Positions 34,277 through 45,357 of a stretch of 64,000 nt of DNA are shown piece after piece. This stretch comes from Lampris incognitus (Eukaryota; Chordata; Actinopteri; Lampriformes; Lampridae). Position 1 is the first letter of the stretch, and every line of letters starts with the position of its first letter. A program made the translations under genes and the position numbers. The notes beneath the pieces are model-generated. The model was not told the DNA's origin, made no database searches, and saw nothing but the letters and a program-made list of their open reading frames with translations. Location: NCBI RefSeq assembly GCF_029633865.1, contig NC_079216.1, positions 25,393,136 to 25,457,135 on the forward strand, in the 5' to 3' direction.

Positions 34277-34847
34277 TGTAACGGGGGCAGTCCTATGCTG
34301 TTCTATGCTGGTCAGCCTGCTGCACGCCCGTCACTCTCATCATTAGCTCTGCGTTGTGTTCTATTTTCGGTGGGGCCCCAGGTGTTGTGGGGGCCCTCAG
34401 TCTCTCATCATCATCATCATCATCATGATCAAGGAAGGAGGGGGGACACACAGGACTCTATTTGGCCCACCTTGCCATTTATTTTGGTTTCAAACCCTTC
34501 GACAAACGTCCAGTCCTCCAGCGGGAGCGGTGTTTCTTACGGACGTGGGGGTCGAAGTTCAACCACTGCCCGGACTTCACTCGTGTGCGTTAGAAGGAGA
34601 AACCGTCCACGGGACTCCGATGTAAGAAAGGATAAACAAGTATTTTATCCCACAGCTTGCAGTATCTTCTTACAGGGATACTCAAGGTTATGTTCTCCTC
34701 AACCACCAAAACTGTCCTACGGTAAGAAACACGCGTGGCTCGGCTCGATTGCTGCTTGAGACTCCTCCCACAAAACAAAAAATGGCCTCTCCCGCGTTCC
34801 CTCTTCCGTGTACCCACAAGACCTCTCTCTTAAAGCGACAGTACATG
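34277..34847 (-). repeat. Gypsy-B2 5' LTR, inner part
   Basis: It matches 26715-27285 of the partner LTR and breaks at catg (34844-34847), the target of gypsy-D. The remainder is at 42594-42743. Confidence 0.92.
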
Positions 34848-35771
34848 TGTAGCCGGGTGGTAAATCTGTTAAATATGTTAAATGATTTTCCACTTAAATT
34901 TAGTATAGTTTAACTGTTAATATATGTAATTGTTACACTGTCAAGCCATGTAAAATGTCATTTGATGTATTTAAATTGTGAAGCAGATTGTGAGTGTATT
35001 TTTATAGTTTTGGTTGTCATTGCATGTTTTGACCAGTAAGTGGCAGTGTTGCGGACTTTTATTGTAACTCCGTGCAAGTCATCCAAGTGCATCTTGGGTA
35101 CTCTTTCTGCAAGTTATCCAAGTGCATCTTGGGTATTCTTTCTTTCTTGCTTGTGTGAAGCACCTGAAGATTGCGGTGTGACGGTGCTCTGACTCCGCAG
35201 TAAGTAGGGGTAAATATCTTGTGAAATATACCTGTAACATTATTCCAAACAATATTGTATGTCGGTAATTTGACAAGATGGTTTGATTTAGACGCTACTG
35301 GAGTTGATGTTCGGTGATTTTGGGCGCGAGCCGTCGACCACTGTTCTCCATTGCAGGCATGACAAGGTAATGTTGGCTTGCATAAAGCCACACCATGCCA
35401 TTGTATTTGGGCAGTAAGGGAAATGTAAAGGTTTTATATGCATTTTAATTCTGTTTAAAGGTAACTGACAGAGTGAGAAGTTGCGCGATCTTCAGGAAGT
35501 TCCACATGTCTTTGTTAAACCCTGTTTAACATACATAGTCCACTGCCGTATTTTGCACCGTATGTTGTATGTTGTATTTATTTTCCTTTTAAAATCTTTT
35601 CTGTTAAACTTGCCACATCTGTGAACATTTATGAGCTGTTTGCTCGAAAGACACAGGAATTTATGCACTCAGTAAAACGATCTGCGTTCGAAGGTTCAAA
35701 CAATAAAATTAAAGCTACAAGAACCCCGGAAGTAATTGTGTCCTGTGTGGTATCTAATTCCACGGGCTACA
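34848..35771 (+). repeat. Gypsy-D 5' LTR
   Basis: 924 bp, 35 bp longer than the 3' copy because a 35-bp unit (35075-35109) is duplicated at 35110-35144. About seven substitutions otherwise. Confidence 0.93.
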
Positions 35772-35777
35772 TAATTT

Positions 35778-35794
35778 TGGTACCAGGAGTGGGG
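35778..35794 (+). other. Gypsy-D primer-binding site (tRNA-Leu UAA type)
   Basis: tggtaccaggagtgggg equals the complement of the 3' end of vertebrate tRNA-Leu(UAA) over 17 bases, including CCA. Confidence 0.75.
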
Positions 35795-36150
35795 TGTAGC
35801 TAAAACATTTTTTTTAAATTGGCAACAGAGTGGCTTATTTTAACTAAAAAAAAAAATACGGCAGTGGTGAAGATTGCTGGTGACGTCCGTTGGTGTTGAG
35901 TCTGAAGCCATCCTGCTGTGGAGGTGGTGACCAGCGAGAGACGACGTGAGGGGCTCTACGAGGTTCTGGTGCTTCCTGTGTCACACGACTCAGCCGTACC
36001 AGCGCAGAGGACTCCAGCGCTAACTTCAGCTACAAAGACCAAGATTCAGCAAGGCTCCAAATTAAAGACTGTCCTTGTAGTATCCTTGAACCAGGTTTTG
36101 AACTAAATATTCTCATTTATACTGGACTGAGTAAAGATTAATATATCATT
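35795..36150 (+). other. Gypsy-D leader
   Basis: Untranslated sequence between the primer site and gag. No other feature seen. Confidence 0.7.
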
Positions 36151-37302
36151 ATGTCTAGTGATTCTGGTGATGAAGGGAGTTCACGTAATGATAATGGCCA
36201 CACCTCAGGTGGCATAACGGGTATAGGTGAAGGTGCTACAAAAGAAATGCAGACCACCATGCAAGAGTTCGCCAGACTGCGAGATGGGCTCACCAGGTTA
36301 AATGGTGAAGCAAGGGCTCAGAGAGCAAGTGATAACAGTGCACCCACACGTTCATACATCTACGTTCCAAGAGAACGCCAGATCCAAGCATTTAGTGGGG
36401 AGTGTGGTACAGACAGGAGATCTGTCGAAGAGTTTATTGAAGAGGTTGAAAGGGTTTTAAGATACAGAGAGCAAATAACAGAAGAACAATGTGACTATAT
36501 ACTATCTCTATTGCGTGGCCCTGCATTGGAAGAGGTGCGACTATGCATGAGGGGTCAGTCAGTGGGGCCCAGTGATTTATACTCTTACCTGAGCAATACA
36601 TTTGGGGAAAAGCGCAGTTCCACACAGCTTTTGCAGACCTTTTACAACCGTAACCAAACTGATGGAGAAGACCTCCGTGACTACTCCCATGCACTATCCC
36701 AGATTCTGAGCTCTGTAGTGAAACAGTCCACAGATGTAATACCTAATGAGAAAACTGTGCTCAGAGACCGGTTTATTGAGGGTTTAAGAGAAGCAGCACT
36801 CAGGCGTGAACTCAGGAAAATGGTTAGGGACAAACCAGAGAGCAGTCTTCTAGATGTGAGGAACGAGGCCCTCCTGTGGGAGATGGAGGACAGCAGGTCT
36901 CATCGTCCCAGGGTCATAAAGAGCAACCAAGTTACATCAGAGGTTCCAGAAACCCAGTGCTCTATTATTAAAACAAACAATGACCAAGGTACTGCATTAA
37001 ATGATGTTCGGAGAGCAGTAGCCCATCAGGAAAAACAGCTAGCAGAGTTAGGCAAAACACTTGCTGATCTAGCCTTTGCTGTAGGTGAACTGAGTAAGCA
37101 CAGCACTCAACAGACATTCCTAGAGCCCAAGCCACGACCTAGACCCCAGCCAAAGTTCACACCAGATGGTCAGCCTATCTGTTTCAAGTGTAGAGGCATA
37201 GGTCACATTGCAAGAAAATGCTCACAGGCCAGAGGGGGGCAAGGGGACGCAACACCTAGTTCTTATGTAGCGCAGGAAAACTCGCACCCTCAGTTGTCAT
37301 GA
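36151..37302 (+). CDS. Gypsy-D Gag
   Basis: 383 codons, intact. A Ser/Gly-rich N-terminus is followed by the retrotransposon-Gag capsid region (about 70-245: IQAFSGECGTDRRSVEEFIE, ILSLLRGPALEEVRLC, SYLSNTFGEKRSSTQLLQTF, DRFIEGLREAALRRELR). This region resembles the fold class of PNMA/Ty3 Gags. A helical stretch (VRRAVAHQEKQLAELGKTL) and one zinc knuckle CFKCRGIGHIARKC (about 344-357) follow. The stop TGA overlaps the ATG of the pol frame (ATGA at 37299-37302), a -1 arrangement, so Pol could come from frameshifting or reinitiation. Confidence 0.9.
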   Translation: MSSDSGDEGSSRNDNGHTSGGITGIGEGATKEMQTTMQEFARLRDGLTRLNGEARAQRASDNSAPTRSYIYVPRERQIQAFSGECGTDRRSVEEFIEEVERVLRYREQITEEQCDYILSLLRGPALEEVRLCMRGQSVGPSDLYSYLSNTFGEKRSSTQLLQTFYNRNQTDGEDLRDYSHALSQILSSVVKQSTDVIPNEKTVLRDRFIEGLREAALRRELRKMVRDKPESSLLDVRNEALLWEMEDSRSHRPRVIKSNQVTSEVPETQCSIIKTNNDQGTALNDVRRAVAHQEKQLAELGKTLADLAFAVGELSKHSTQQTFLEPKPRPRPQPKFTPDGQPICFKCRGIGHIARKCSQARGGQGDATPSSYVAQENSHPQLS

Positions 37303-38660
37303 GCCACACAACTCGAGGGGAGGAAGCTGGCTCACCAAAAGAGACTCCAGACAGAAGCAGGATCTTAGAGCGTGCAGTCGGAGAATGTAAAACTGTTGAG
37401 GTGAAACTACGAGGTGTTACAGTGTCCTGCTTACTTGACACTGGTAGCCAGGTCAGTACAATTTCTGAGAGTTTTTTCAGGGAACACCTGTCAGTGAAAG
37501 GCGAAGACATTCACCCGGCATTTGAGTGGTTAAAGATCACTGCAGCTAATGGATTAGACATACCCTATATGGGCTATGTGGAGCTTGATGTAGAAGCCAT
37601 GGGTCTGACTATCCCAGAGCGAGGTTTTCTGATAGTTAAAGATTCTGAACACTCTTCTTCTGTTCCAGGTCTAATAGGGATGAACATTGTCAAAAAATGC
37701 AGAGAGCTAGTACACACTGAGTTTGACACCACACTGCAGGAGAGGTTTGACTCAAACTGGAGAGAGGCTTTTAATCATCTTCATGCAGTACATGCAACAG
37801 ACAGACTCTCTTTCGCTAGGGTAGCTGGTAAGGATGTAGTCCATATACCTGCTTCATCTGCTGCTACAGTTATGGCTAGGGGACTCAGGACCGTGAGTGA
37901 GGATGGTTCTTTTTTGTTGCTGGAGTCTGTGGGTGTCCCCGTTCCTGGAGGTTTGGTTGTTGTGCCTACTTTGGTTTCATCGGGCAATCACATTTTTCCA
38001 GTCCGAGTCATGAACATGTCTGATGAAGATATCTGGCTAGGGCCACGGACTAGGCTAGGGGTTTTGACTCAGGTAGACTGTGTGAAAAGTGATGAGCTTT
38101 GTGAGGTACAGTTCCAGAGAATCTCAGCAGACACTGAACAAGTGAGTATCAGTGAACACCCCGAAACACCGACAGATGTGCAGGAAATTCTCGGCAAGCT
38201 CAATTTTTGTGGTAGCCCAGAACAGCAAGCACAGCTGACTTTGTTACTGGAGAAGTACTCTTTTGTGTTTGCAACAGAAGATGAATATCTAGGCCACACT
38301 GACAAAGTACAACATGAGATCCATCTGACAGATGACATACCTGTAACACAGCCATACAGACGAATCCCACCCACACAGTACAGTGAAGTCAGGGAACATA
38401 TTGGCAAGCTGCTTAAAAAAGGGGTCATTCAAGAAAGCTCTAGTGCTTATGCTTCGCCCATAGTACTAGTGAGAAAGGCAGATGGTAGTCTGAGGCTATG
38501 TGTCGATTACAGGAAACTCAACTCAAAGACAAGACGTGATGCATTCCCGCTCCCGAGAATTGATGAGAGATTTGATGCGCTGAGAGGGGCAAAGTTCTTT
38601 TCGACCATAGATCTGGCGAGCGGATACCACCAGGTAGCTATGCATGAGAGAGAGATCGGA
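37299..38660 (+). pseudogene. Gypsy-D Pol, first part: protease and RT fingers
   Basis: It starts at an ATG overlapping the gag stop. Protease: VSCLLDTGSQVSTISESFF. RT fingers follow: QPYRRIPPTQYSEVREHI, SSAYASPIVLVRKADGSLRL, VDYRKLNSKTRRDAFPLPRI, FFSTIDLASGYHQVAM. The frame is lost at a gagagagag tract near 38650, which is two bases longer than the frame needs. Continuation at 38660 in another frame. Confidence 0.88.
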
Positions 38661-39160
38661 CTAAGACTGCATTTACTACACCGTTTGGTCTGTATGAGTA
38701 CGTGAGAATGCCTTTTGGTGTTTGTAACGGTCCAGCTACATTTCAGAGACTTATGCAACTTACTATGAATGATCTCATTTTTCAGATACTCCTGGTCTAC
38801 CTAGATGACATCTTGGTTTTTTCAGAGACATTTGAGCAGCATTTGGAGAGACTTGAGACTGTGTTTAAGAGACTGGCAGAGACGGGCCTTAAGGTGAAGT
38901 TGCAGAAGTGTGCTTTTCTACAACAGTCAGTAAAGTTTTTGGGTCATCAGGTGTCAGCAGAAGGTATAGGAACTGACCCCTCCAAGGTCTCTGCTGTTAA
39001 GAACTGGAAGGTCCCAACCACTGCCAAAGAGCTGCAGTCGTTCTTGGGTTTCTGTAGTTACTACAGGAGATTCATTCGAGGCTTCTCACAGATTGCCGGG
39101 CCACTGCATGACCTAGTCAACAAATGTTCAGGTGTGAAAAAAACAGGGAAAGTAGGTCAC
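38660..39160 (+). pseudogene. Gypsy-D Pol, second part: RT palm and thumb
   Basis: FGLYEYVRMPFGVCNGPATF, then the active site [15 protein letters not shown] and the thumb KFLGHQVSAEGIGTDPSK, LQSFLGFCSYYRRFIRGFSQ. A second frameshift near 39155 leads into the RNase H frame. Confidence 0.88.
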
Positions 39161-41172
39161 CAGTTTGTAATATGTGGACACCAGAGTGTGACTCTTCCTT
39201 TGAGCAGTTAAAGGAAAAACTTACCTCTGCTCCCATTTTGGGTTTTGCCGACTTCACACAACCATTTGTAGTTGAGACAGATGCTAGTCAGCATGGATTA
39301 GGCGCTGTATTGTGTCAGCAGCAAGGTGACACCAGACGTGTCCTAGCATATGCTAGCCGCAGACTACGCCAGGCTGAGAAGAATGACCGAAATTATAGTA
39401 GCATGAAGTTGGAGTTGCTTGCCTTAAAATGGGCAGTTGCTGAAAAATTCAGGGGTTACTTGCTTGGTTCAAAGTTTGTTGTCCTGACTGATAACAATCC
39501 CCTCTGCCACCTCAAGACAGCCAAGTTAGGTGCTATAGAGCAGAGGTGGGTAGCGCAACTGTCTGTTTTTGATTTCGAGGTTAAGTACCGTCCTGGTTGC
39601 AGTAATGCCGCCGCAGATGCTCTCTCTAGGCAGGAGTTTGCAGGGGAGCCTGAAACAGACCCTGACTCGGATTTTGACGACTGTATCACTGTGTGTAACC
39701 TGATTGAGCGAGGAACAGTTCTGGATCCTGGTCTTGTCTCTAGAGGTCTGGAGTGTTACAAAGTGAGACAGATCCGTGCTGGGGAGTCGAGGTCTGGTGA
39801 GACAGGTACTAAACAGGGCAACACCCCCACACTGCCAGGTTATACCAGAGAGGAGCTGGTAGGTTTTCAGGCCGGTGACCCCACCCTAAAAGAGTTTAGG
39901 GCATTTTGGGATCGGGGGAGGAGGCCATGTTCCAGAGAGAGAGCAGCCCTGTCTAGTCAAGTGAAAAGATTGTTGAAACAATGGAGATGCATACAACAAC
40001 GAGAAGGGTTGTTGTACAGGGTTATCACAGACCCACGTCATGGAGAAGTGTGGCAGTTACTCGTGCCTAGTTGTTTGAGGGACCAAGTTCTAGAAAATGT
40101 ACATAACAACATGGGACATCAGGGCATAGAGCGCACTGTAAACTTGCTAAGAGGGAGGTGTTTTTGGGTAGGGCTATGCGAGGATGTTGAAAGCTGGGTT
40201 AAAAACTGCGAGCGGTGCATTTTGACCAAGATGCCTCAGCCAAAAATCCATGCTCCAGTTCAGGCATTCCTGGCCTCCCGACCTCTACAAGTGGTGGCTG
40301 TTGATTTTACAGTGTTGGAGGCAGCTTCAGATGGCTGTGAAAATGTCCTTGTTGTGACCGATGTGTTTACAAAGTTCACACAAGCGTATGCTACCAAAGA
40401 CCAGAAGGCTGACAATACAGCTAAAGTTTTGCTCAGGGAGTGGTTCATGAAATATGGGGTCCCAGAGAGACTGCACTCAGACCAAGGTCGAAATTTCGAG
40501 AGTGAAATTATAGCAGAGCTGTGCAAACTCTATGGGGTTAAAAAGACACGGACAACTCCCTACAGGCCACAGGGAAACGGTCAGTGTGAAAGATACAATC
40601 GCACACTCCATGACTTGTTAAAGACACTCCCACCAGAGAAAAAAAAGCGTTGGCCAGAGCATCTGTCTGAAGTAGTATATGCCTATAATGTCACTCCTCA
40701 TTCCACCACAGGGTACTCGCCTTATTATTTGCTTTTCGGGGTACAGCCACATCTCCCAGTAGATGCTTTATTAGGGCGTGAGTGTGTCTCAGACAGGAAA
40801 CAGGATTGGTTGTCTGTTCATCAGGAGAGACTCCGACAGGCACACGAGAGAGCCAGAGAGTATTCAGAGCAGAAGGCAGCTGAGAGGATCTCACTGCAAA
40901 ATGAGAAGGTGTATTGTCCTCCTGTGGACATTGGTCAGTTGGTTTTCCTACGTCACAGACCCCCAGGTAGACATAAGATTCAGGACACATGGACCTCAAC
41001 AGTCTACAAGGTAGTTGACATCCAGGGTACCACACACACTGTTGAACCTTTTGAGGGAGGTCCCATTAAAAGAGTTCATAGGTCAGAGTTGCGACCTTGT
41101 GCAAAACCAGTTCCCAAACCAAGAACTAGAACTAGGTTACAGACCACTACACAGCCTGTAGCTGAGGATTAG
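39160..41172 (+). pseudogene. Gypsy-D Pol, third part: RNase H and integrase
   Basis: RNase H-like: VVETDASQHGLGAVLCQQQ, KLELLALKWAVAEKFRGYL, LTDNNPLCHLKTAK, AAADALSRQEF. Integrase: H2C2 finger (HNNMGHQGIERTVNLLRG to CERCILTK), core VDFTVLEAA, SDQGRNFESEI, GNGQCERYNRT (D-D-E). GPY/F-like end: DIGQLVFLRHRPPGRHK and HRSELRP. The open part ends at a TAG at 41170-41172, after which related coding sequence goes on. Confidence 0.9.
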
Positions 41173-41700
41173 CCTGAGTCACCTGAGGCTGATTTTGTTA
41201 TTGTTGAGGAAGTCATCCCTCGCCGGCTTGTGCAAGTACCTAACCTGCCTCTTGCAGCAGAAAGTGTTAGTTTACATGTGACAGCACCCACAGATGAGAG
41301 TGACGGTGAAGGACCTGAGGAAGGTTATTCAGATATGAGAAATTGTGGCACAGAAACAGAATGTGTTAATGATGTGCATCCAGACGTTAGCGACAGTGAC
41401 TTGCCCATTATTGAAAACGGACAGGCCCGCACTAACAGATGATGCTGGTGGAGCAGGACGTAGAACCTATGCACCTAAACCTGCCATTAGGAAAAGCAAG
41501 CGGGAAATGGCTGGATCTCATTCAAACCCATTTCATCTGCCAAAGTCAGCCTGTAATGCAGTCTCAGTCAGCACAGACATGGTTTCTAAGGTTTTGACAA
41601 GCCTGGGTGCTGCTCTCTTTGAAAAGGCCTTGCAGGGAGTATTTGAGTCAGTTCATGTTTCGTAGTCACCGAGGACGTTGACAATATTTGCAGGGGAGTA
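41173..41700 (+). pseudogene. Gypsy-D Pol tail after stop
   Basis: The same frame continues with FVIVEEVIPRRLVQVPN to a stop near 41440. A second frame (DDAGGAGRRTYAPKPAIRKS) then goes on to 41665. The acidic then basic tail has no known domain and no transmembrane segment, so I see no envelope gene. The purine tract caggggagta is at 41691-41700. Confidence 0.65.
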
Positions 41701-42589
41701 TGTAGCCGGGTGGTAAATCTGTTAAATATGTTAAATGATTTTCCACTTAAATTTAGTATAGTTTAACTGTTAATATATGTAATTGTTACACTGTCAAGCC
41801 ATGTAAAATGTCATTTGATGTATTTAAATTGTGAAGCAGATTGTGAGTGTATTTCTATAGTTTTGGTTGTCATTGCATGTTTTGACCAGTAAGTGGCAGT
41901 GTTGCTGACTTTTATTGTAACTCCGTGCAAGTCATCCAAGTGCATCTTGGGTATTCTTTCTTTCTTTCTTGTGTGAAGCACCTGAAGATTGCGGTGTGAC
42001 GGTGCTCTGACTCCGCAGTAAGTAGGGGTAAATATCTTGTGAAATATACCTGTAACATTATTCCAAACAATATTGTATGTCGGTAATTTGACAAGATGGT
42101 TTGATTTAGACGCTACTGGAGTTGATGTTCGGTGATTTTGGGCGCGAGCCGTCGACCACTGTTCGCCATTGCAGGCATGACAAGGTAATGTTGGCGTGCA
42201 TAAAGCCACACCATGCCATTGTATTTGGGCAGTAAGGGAAATGTAAAGGTTTTATATGCATTTCAATTCTGTTTAAAGGTAACTGACAGAGTGAGAAGTT
42301 GCGCGATCTTCAGGAAGTTCCACATGTCTTTGTTAAACCCTGTTTAACATACATAGTCCACTGCCGTATTTTGCACCGTATGTTGTATGTTGTATTTATT
42401 TTCCTTTTAAAATCTTTTCTGTTAAACTTGCCACATCTGTGAACATTTATGAGCTGTTTGCTCGAAAGACACAGGAATTTATGCACTCAGTAAAACGATC
42501 TGCATTCGAAGGTTCAAACAATAAAATTAAAGCTACAAGAACCCCGGAAGTAATTGTGTCCTGTGTGGTATCTAATTCCACGGGCTACA
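41701..42589 (+). repeat. Gypsy-D 3' LTR
   Basis: 889 bp, from tgtagccggg to cgggctaca, followed by the catg TSD. Confidence 0.93.
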
Positions 42590-42593
42590 CATG

Positions 42594-42743
42594 TATATGA
42601 CGGTCGTTGGAAAACATACATAAAAGTAAATAATGACATAAAATAAAATATAGTAAACACAAATAACAGCACACAGACAGGATTTGGTGATATTTCATAC
42701 TCAAACAAAATAAAATAAAAACATTAATTTTAACCTGGTTACA
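42594..42743 (-). repeat. Gypsy-B2 5' LTR, outer part
   Basis: tatatgacggtcgttgg to aacctggttaca completes the split LTR. The TSD ctag follows at 42744-42747. Confidence 0.9.
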
Positions 42744-42747
42744 CTAG

Positions 42748-43053
42748 CCATTTCCACCTTCGCTCAGAGTTCAATTTGCACAGCACTGGACACTTCAGCC
42801 ACTTTCTTGTTACTTTGCAGTTCGTTTTCCATATTAAATCACTTGGCAGACTTTCTTTCAAAAAGACTTTAATGATGAACTTTTTAGGCAGAGAACTTAG
42901 ACCAGGACTTGGAATTTAGGACCAGCACAAAGTATCCGTCAACGGGGGCCGCCTACCTTACACAATACGCTAATTGCCTAATTATAATAATATGTGCTTC
43001 TCAAAAAACTAAAGGCTTGTGGAGGTGCTAAACCAAAAACATGAGTCAAAGAC
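42748..43053. other. Element C interior, right of gypsy-B2
   Basis: No coding or RNA feature seen. Confidence 0.5.
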
Positions 43054-43273
43054 GAACATCAAAGGATGTAAGGTAACACTCACCAAATGGTAAAAAAATA
43101 ACAGAGGCAGTCCTCTATTTCACCATTTTATTGTTTGGCATCAGTCATTAAGGTTTCTGAAGAAGACCACCCGGCCAAGTTAATGACTGATGCCAAACAA
43201 TAAAATGGTAAAATAGAGAATTGTGTCTTTTTTTTTTCATTTGATGAGTGCTACCTTACATCCTTTGATGTTC
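43054..43273. repeat. Long hairpin inside element C
   Basis: Arms 43054-43150 and 43181-43273 are inverted copies, and the inner 38 bp differ at one position. The outer parts share gaacatcaaaggatgtaagg. The loop is 30 nt (43151-43180). It could be a MITE inserted in C or a structural part of C. Confidence 0.8.
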
Positions 43274-43282
43274 TTCTTTAAT

Positions 43283-43384
43283 ATAATAATAATAATAATA
43301 ATAGTAATAGTAATAATATCAATACTAATAATAATAATAAATAATAATAATAACAGCCTAATAATAATAATAATAATAATAATG

Positions 43385-43423
<39 letters not shown>

Positions 43424-43424
43424 G
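43283..43424. repeat. (AAT)n microsatellite
   Basis: Imperfect AAT repeats with occasional AGT and ATC units. Confidence 0.9.
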
Positions 43425-43660
43425 CCTAGTTATAAAAGAGGCCTGATAACAAATAACAATTACAGGTATAATACTATCAATAGTAACACTGATAATAGGC
43501 TATTAATAACAAAATGCTTCTAGTAAAAGCTTGGCTGAAAAAGGGTTGGTCTATGGCAGAAGCCCCCCAGAAAAGGCATGGTCTAAAACAAAAATCTCCA
43601 AGGCCTAACTAGCCTAACGTTAAAGCTTTTTTCTTCTTCAAAAAAGCAAAATGAGTAGTC

Positions 43661-44041
43661 CTAGTCCATTAGGCTACTCAACAAAGAGGGGCTAAAACCC
43701 TGGATTTGACGTTGCCGACGCTGCAGGACCCTTTGCGCATTATAGATCCTTCTGATTGGGACTGTTGGCTCCCTCGCAACTTCTGCAATCACCCCCTGTC
43801 GGAATTCTGCACGGTGCACCATTTCTCCGTCAGGGGGATGCACGTGTTCCCCAACATCGTGCACAATAATGTTAGCATCCACGTCCTCCACTTCAAATCT
43901 ATTTGTGATCAGTGGCACTCTACAGTTCCACCTCCAGCACCTCCATCTAATGGTGTCTTGATTGGTGCGGTGCTTCTGATATCTGAAGTTCTCATGTACC
44001 AACACTTTGCCCCCTCGATCACCATCCATAACTATCGCCAT
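43661..44041 (-). CDS. FLYWCH-type zinc-finger protein of element C
   Basis: 126 codons from an ATG at 44041. The pattern GGKVLVHENFRYQKHR, IRWRCWRWNCRVPLITN and VGEHVHPPDG gives the hydrophobic-Y-W-C-C-H-H arrangement of a FLYWCH zinc finger, a DNA-binding fold in the WRKY-GCM1 class. It is often found N-terminal to MULE transposases. A basic stretch (RRIYNAQRVLQRRQRQ) follows and the frame stops. The catalytic MULE domain that would normally follow is not found in the remaining part of element C. It may be an N-terminal exon of a deleted transposase gene or a stand-alone DNA-binding protein. The A/T-rich flanks may hide splicing. Confidence 0.65.
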   Translation of the reverse strand: MAIVMDGDRGGKVLVHENFRYQKHRTNQDTIRWRCWRWNCRVPLITNRFEVEDVDANIIVHDVGEHVHPPDGEMVHRAEFRQGVIAEVAREPTVPIRRIYNAQRVLQRRQRQIQGFSPSLLSSLMD

Positions 44042-44529
44042 TGTTTGTCTTCTTGTAGGCTAGTAAGCACATGACAGTGAGTCCACGATTTATCACCGAT
44101 AACAACCGATTGTTGCAAACTGTTGCACGTTGGCGGGCGGTTTAGACATTGGTGAATTTTGATCATGTGGTTTAGAACGCCAGGAAACTTGCGTGCAGAT
44201 GACCACACATCCACGACAAGTTTTAAATATTTCCAAACTCGAAATCATGTGTGCATTGGGCTATTTATAAATTATTTTTCGAGCAATATGTGTTTTGTGA
44301 TTCAGCTTTAGCGTTGTTGATTAGCCTTTCATTCATATTTTGTCAAAAAGGCGTATTCATTAGCCTAGGCCTATGTCCCGTTATTTCTGTAGCATACAGC
44401 ATCTTAGAATCTTAAGAGACCAGGCAGATATTGTTATTATTTTATTGTTATTACCATGCTATATCAGCCTACTTTATAATTATAAATATTTCAATTATCC
44501 AATTTTTAGCATTTCTAATATAAGGCCAT

Positions 44530-44530
44530 A

Positions 44531-44562
<32 letters not shown>

Positions 44563-44648
44563 CTCATCATCATCATCATTATTATTATTATTAGGCTATT
44601 ATCATTATTATTATTATTATTATTATTATGTTATTATTATTATTATCA
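44530..44648. repeat. (ATT)n / (ATC)n microsatellite
   Basis: TTATTATT repeats with a short catcatcatc insert. Confidence 0.9.
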
Positions 44649-44656
44649 TTACAATT

Positions 44657-45013
44657 ATGATGCTTAAAGGGCCTTACTGAGCAGATTAGTTTCTATCTAA
44701 TATCTGTCAGATGCTTTTCCCAATAAGCTGGTGTGGTTATGATGGGAACGACGGCTTTCGAGGGAACATAGAAGAAGTGGGTCGGAATTGGCCTATTGTC
44801 GATATCAGCCAGCTTTCGCAGGAGTCTATCCCTGGTACAATGCGCTAGACCTCTGGGAGATGGACTGCTGAGGACGGAACACAACACCTATCCTCAGCTC
44901 CCAGCACTTCTCTCACAATGTGCTACTCATACGCTGAGTTGGCGGCACCCGGGATCGAACTCACGACCTTGCGATCCATAGGCGAGAGCTCTATCGACTG
45001 AGCTGTGCCCGGG
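44657..45013 (-). mobile_element. tRNA-derived SINE in element C
   Basis: The minus strand begins cccgggcacagctcagtcga and carries box A-like agctcagtcgatagagc and box B-like gagttcgatccc. A roughly 280-bp body follows. The 7-bp direct repeat tacaatt (44650-44656, 45014-45020) is a plausible TSD. The tRNA-like head is not a free tRNA gene because it continues into the SINE body. Confidence 0.65.
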
Positions 45014-45020
45014 TACAATT

Positions 45021-45357
45021 GCCCAAGGAACATAGGCTTACTATATTACATTCCGACACAGACGAGCCAGCTCACCTACTCGGCGAGGCGCATTTTCCTC
45101 GATAAGTGACACATTTCACGCATAAATATCAGAGAACTACCGGGGTGGGTTATGCGCCCAAATATAGGCTATAGCCTAATAAGTTGAAATTGGTTTAGTG
45201 TCGAAAGTTTCCACATACTTTAGCCAACCTGGACTTTGTGAATTCGTTTTTGTGATATAAAAATAGAAATCGTATGATTCATTGTCTTCTTAATAATCTG
45301 CCCTAAATAATGCATTATTGAAAATGCACTTTTTGCGCCAAACAGCGTCAAACCTGC
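45021..45357. other. Element C right interior
   Basis: Non-coding; it leads into the right subterminal repeats. Confidence 0.5.

Larger units (their letters stand above)
34848..42589 (+). mobile_element. Gypsy-D: Ty3/gypsy element, innermost layer
   Basis: LTRs are at 34848-35771 and 41701-42589 (tgtagccggg to cgggctaca). The TSD is catg (34844-34847, 42590-42593). A 17-base perfect tRNA-Leu(UAA)-type primer site lies near the 5' LTR, and a purine tract (caggggagta) directly precedes the 3' LTR. Gag and Pol are on the plus strand, with two frameshifts in RT/RNase H and an early stop after integrase. It inserted in the 5' LTR of gypsy-B2. Confidence 0.94.
26715..42743 (-). mobile_element. Gypsy-B2: near full-length Ty3/gypsy element split by gypsy-D
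   Basis: LTRs are at 26715-27435 and 34277-34847 plus 42594-42743. The TSD is ctag (26711-26714, 42744-42747). Here the base before the 4-bp repeat differs between sides, which fixes the TSD length of this family at four. Net length is about 8.28 kb. Gag, two zinc knuckles, protease, RT, RNase H and integrase are all readable on the minus strand, with a few frameshifts and an in-frame stop. It inserted in element C. Confidence 0.92.

Noticed and set aside
41173..41665. Envelope gene of gypsy-D
   Set aside because: No signal peptide, transmembrane segment or cleavage site is visible. It reads as a C-terminal Pol tail.
44940..45013. A second tRNA gene
   Set aside because: Same reasoning: the tRNA-like head of a SINE bounded by tacaatt repeats.
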